From Galaxea fascicularis (taxonomy: Eukaryota > Cnidaria > Anthozoa > Scleractinia > Euphylliidae), in contig OX419335.1 of NCBI GenBank assembly GCA_948470475.1, forward strand, positions 43,981,365 to 44,045,364: DNA of 64,000 nucleotides. Reading direction: 5' to 3'. More model-generated notes on the stretch are below. The model was not told the DNA's origin. It did not search any database and worked only from the letters and a program-made list of their open reading frames with translations. Within the stretch, counting starts at the first letter, position 1. The letters are not shown here.

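Noticed and set aside
19201..63128. Complement regulator or allorecognition gene identity
   Set aside because: Sushi arrays occur in many protein types; nothing in the window separates complement, adhesion, matrix or self-recognition roles.
27013..63128. Many small separate sushi genes, one per ATG-containing frame
   Set aside because: The apparent methionine starts lie in introns or mid-domain; real boundaries are phase-1 splice sites on both sides of every module.

Overview
The window looks like nuclear DNA of an early-branching marine animal, most likely a cnidarian and probably a stony coral. It is AT-rich, has spliced genes with GT-AG introns, and carries Penelope-like elements, a CR1/L1-like LINE, tRNA-derived SINEs, many short terminal-inverted-repeat (TIR) elements and a very long array of sushi (CCP) exons. 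The taxon is inferred from this overall style; no sequence search was possible.

Layout: 1-9.2 kb is intergenic sequence with a LINE tail (minus strand, about 1.5-1.8 kb) and one decayed full-length Penelope-like element (about 5.2-8.7 kb, plus strand) that still shows a well-formed hammerhead ribozyme near its 5' end. At 9.34-10.08 kb is a compact single-exon PAP2-family phosphatase gene (plus strand, PLPP6-like). Repeat-rich intergenic DNA with a SINE and nested foldback elements fills 10.5-15.4 kb.

From 15.47 kb to the right edge the minus strand is, as far as can be read, one giant gene whose 5' end lies outside the window. I place 63 exons, numbered E1-E63 in transcription order from the right edge: a partial sushi exon, a small Cys-rich module, 57 further sushi exons (58 in all, three of them damaged), then three exons forming one F5/8C (discoidin) domain, and a terminal exon with a tandem Tudor/SH3-like domain and the stop codon. 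Every sushi exon is flanked by phase-1 introns, and almost all are exactly 174 nt. The middle of the array is a higher-order repeat: a six-exon unit (types D-C-A-B-A-A) is present twice in full and at least twice in part. Because every module is frame-neutral, damaged ones (a nonsense codon in E13, truncation of E18, loss of Cys1 and of the splice donor in E39) could be skipped without breaking the protein. The product would be a large, secreted or surface, heavily N-glycosylated adhesion or recognition protein.

The two largest introns are full of insertions. The E39-E40 intron (31.7-36.4 kb) holds a plus-strand LINE with an internal deletion and an altered catalytic motif. The E13-E14 intron (52.6-56.8 kb) holds an antisense rhodopsin-like GPCR pseudogene split by MITEs, a Penelope remnant and a reversed SINE. 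Other introns carry a second Penelope fragment with foldback arms (22.8-23.7 kb), Harbinger-like elements and several MITEs.
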